From positions 1-7,477 of the forward strand of contig CALVER010000064.1 of assembly GCA_944326625.1 (NCBI GenBank): 7,477 nucleotides of DNA. Direction: 5' to 3'. This document shows positions 6,017-7,477 of this stretch, piece after piece. Below the pieces are notes generated by a model, which saw nothing but the letters and a program-made list of their open reading frames with translations, was not told where the DNA came from and made no database searches. Source of the DNA: Candidatus Gastranaerophilales bacterium (GTDB lineage Bacteria; Cyanobacteriota; Vampirovibrionia; Gastranaerophilales; Gastranaerophilaceae). Both the position numbers and the translations under genes were made by a program. The stretch's first letter is position 1, and every line of letters begins with the position of its first letter.

Positions 6017-7285
6017 ATGACAGATAATGATTCTAGGGAAATTAAAATAGCTATTTGCAAAAAGCTAATGGAAATATACTCTTGTGATTTTCATTACATA
6101 TATGAAGAAGTTTTCGAACATTTATGCTCTGAAATTGTAGATGCACTGCAAAATACAGATCCGGAAGCTAAACTTAAAGAATTTGAGCAACTTGCAATTG
6201 AACAAAAGCAATTTGAACAAATTGAAGAAGATTTGTTAGAGCAGAATATTATAGAATATCGTAAATTTATTGACAATATAACACTTGAACCGAATAAATT
6301 ATCTGATGATGCTATAATAGCTCTTTGTCATGAATTTTATAATGATTTTGTGAAACATCATGAAGATAAAGAGAAATTTCCGAACATGCCGGCTGTAGAA
6401 ATTATTAAACTTGGTGATTATATAAATGTTCCATCTCGACACGATCAAACTATTGGATATCAAGGCGTTAGTTATTGGCTTCATGAGCAAATCCCCGATC
6501 CGCAGATAAGACTTATTCGGAGTCGTCTCCCGCTACAATCAGGTTCTTTTATTGACTATATAGGGAAAATTATAAATATAAATCTAAATACTTTCGGAGG
6601 AATTATACAACATTGCCACGATGCGTATAAGAATCTATGTTATGATAAATGCAAAATCTTAAAAATTGAAAATCCCTATCTTCAAAAGTTTTGGGATTGG
6701 TACACTAAAAGTTTAGATTTACTTGCGATGTATTATCTCAAAAAAGACAACACCTGTTATGTCATTAAAAAGCCTGATGAATTAAAAATTGATGCAGACA
6801 AAAAAGAAATATATTTCAGATACGGGCAAGAAGAATTTTATTATAAAAATAAAGTTAAACTTCCAGTCTGGCTTTATAAAACGAAAGCAGATGACTTAAA
6901 AACAGAAGATTTTTTGTTGCTTCAAAATGCTGATGCAAAGGCTGTATTTATTGAAAAATTCGGAATTGATCGTTTAGCAAAACTTGGAACGGTTATAGAT
7001 TCTTATGAAAATTATCCGGATAATGAAATGTGGGCTAAATCAGAATATAAGATTATAGATATGCATAAAATTATTCCTGCAAGAGAAAGAATTGACCGTT
7101 GGAAAAATTCCAGAGGCAGAGCAAAACCATTTACTTATGCACCATTTTTATATATGAAAAACCAAACAACCGGTGTTTATCATTTAGAAGGAATCCACCC
7201 CCGCTGTAAAACCTTATACGATGCAATCAAAATGCGCTATAAAGGTTTGAAGATAAAAGATTTTGAGATTAAGGATATAAAATAA
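6017..7285 (+). CDS. DUF6745-like protein of unknown function
   Basis: A 422-aa soluble protein. Residues 1-45 are helical and Cys/Glu-rich, and 50-85 (EFEQLAIEQKQFEQIEEDLL) look like a coiled coil. The middle (100-240) is helical with conserved-looking PSRHDQTIGYQGVSYW (139-154). The C-terminal half (about 220-405) has the layout of DUF6745: a WDWYTK element, LPVWLY (282-287) with a following charged turn, LLQNADAKAVFIEKFGIDRL (301-320), a beta segment, then PFLYMKNQTTGVYHLEGIHPRCKTLYDAI (376-404). The segment NAD.K.V.IEK.G..RL matches the N-A-E-x-R-x-x-x-I-E-x-x-G core of that family, so I assign it by pattern, unverified. No catalytic motif is evident. AAGGAG lies 5 bases before the ATG. 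It is the last gene before the terminator at 7321, so the cassette is one transcript. Confidence 0.65.
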   Translation: MTDNDSREIKIAICKKLMEIYSCDFHYIYEEVFEHLCSEIVDALQNTDPEAKLKEFEQLAIEQKQFEQIEEDLLEQNIIEYRKFIDNITLEPNKLSDDAIIALCHEFYNDFVKHHEDKEKFPNMPAVEIIKLGDYINVPSRHDQTIGYQGVSYWLHEQIPDPQIRLIRSRLPLQSGSFIDYIGKIININLNTFGGIIQHCHDAYKNLCYDKCKILKIENPYLQKFWDWYTKSLDLLAMYYLKKDNTCYVIKKPDELKIDADKKEIYFRYGQEEFYYKNKVKLPVWLYKTKADDLKTEDFLLLQNADAKAVFIEKFGIDRLAKLGTVIDSYENYPDNEMWAKSEYKIIDMHKIIPARERIDRWKNSRGRAKPFTYAPFLYMKNQTTGVYHLEGIHPRCKTLYDAIKMRYKGLKIKDFEIKDIK

Positions 7286-7320
7286 AAAACAAATTGCAAT
7301 AACCTGCACCTCGAAATTTT

Positions 7321-7355
7321 AAAAAGAGACTTTTATACATAAAAGCCTCTTTTTT
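7321..7355 (+). terminator. intrinsic terminator of the three-gene cassette
   Basis: AAAAAGAG, A, CTTTTAT (7321-7336) pairs with ATAAAAG, C, CTCTTTTT (7339-7354) around a short loop with one A/C mismatch, then the T run. It lies 36 bases after the stop at 7285. The A-rich left side means it could also act in the other direction. Confidence 0.85.
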
Positions 7356-7364
7356 AGTCTTAAA

Positions 7365-7387
7365 GGTCTCTAAATTTGGTCTCTAAA
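7365..7387. repeat. tandem 10-base direct repeat
   Basis: GGTCTCTAAA occurs at 7365-7374 and again at 7378-7387, separated by TTT, a 13-base period. It lies between the two hairpins in gene-free DNA. It could be a protein-binding repeat or part of a recombination site. No matching copy is visible near the left end. Confidence 0.5.
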
Positions 7388-7436
7388 ACGAATCAAATAA
7401 CCGCAAATGCCAAAACTATAGGGATAATTTTACATT

Positions 7437-7468
7437 AAAAAGTCCACCTCTCTTGTGAGGGTGGACTT
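7437..7468 (-). terminator. intrinsic terminator for a leftward gene beyond the right edge
   Basis: AAGTCCACC (7440-7448) and GGTGGACTT (7460-7468) pair perfectly, continued by CTC/GAG after one bulged T (7449), with a TTGT loop. Read on the minus strand, the stem is followed by a T run (7441-7437 in plus-strand coordinates), so it should stop leftward transcription. The GC-rich stem makes it stronger than the other hairpins here. Confidence 0.7.
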
Positions 7469-7477
7469 AAATTCGGA

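Noticed and set aside
1..7477. Terminal direct or inverted repeats marking att sites, CRISPR arrays, tRNA genes
   Set aside because: I compared the first and last 200 bases by eye and saw no shared repeat. No regularly spaced repeats or tRNA-like cloverleaf were seen.

Overview
The window is strongly AT-rich, uses the standard genetic code (TGA is a stop, ATG starts have purine-rich Shine-Dalgarno sites) and looks like accessory DNA, either an integrative element or a decayed prophage, in a low-GC bacterium. The large serine recombinase plus DUF2924 pair is best known to me from alphaproteobacterial genomes and their mobile elements. The base composition would suit an AT-rich uncultured (for example gut or host-associated) alphaproteobacterium or a low-GC lineage that acquired such an element. 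This taxonomic guess is weak.

Layout. Bases 1-216 carry no convincing gene, only a possible gene remnant. Bases 217-1953 hold a leftward two-gene operon: a ParB-domain/DNA-methyltransferase fusion whose TGA stop overlaps the ATG of a DUF5681 protein. A hairpin terminator overlaps the end of the second gene. Bases 1954-2152 are a divergent intergenic region with a 21-base palindrome. From 2153 everything reads rightward: a DUF2924 protein, a WG-repeat protein with its own candidate promoter, a large serine recombinase, then a tight three-gene cassette (151-aa unknown, 115-aa unknown, 422-aa DUF6745-like). The cassette ends at a clear terminator at 7321-7355. The last 120 bases hold a tandem 10-bp repeat and a second hairpin, which would terminate a leftward gene lying beyond the right edge.

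How the parts may work together. The serine recombinase, probably with DUF2924, is the likely integration or excision machinery. The methyltransferase is an orphan, with no restriction nuclease in view, and would mark or protect the element's DNA. DUF5681 proteins commonly sit near phage packaging genes, but no terminase is visible here. The WG-repeat gene sits between two genes that are normally adjacent and looks like inserted cargo. The three-gene cassette at the right is the most likely place for an undescribed function: its members share strong ribosome-binding sites and 11-12-base gaps, so they are probably made together, but none has a known activity that I can name.
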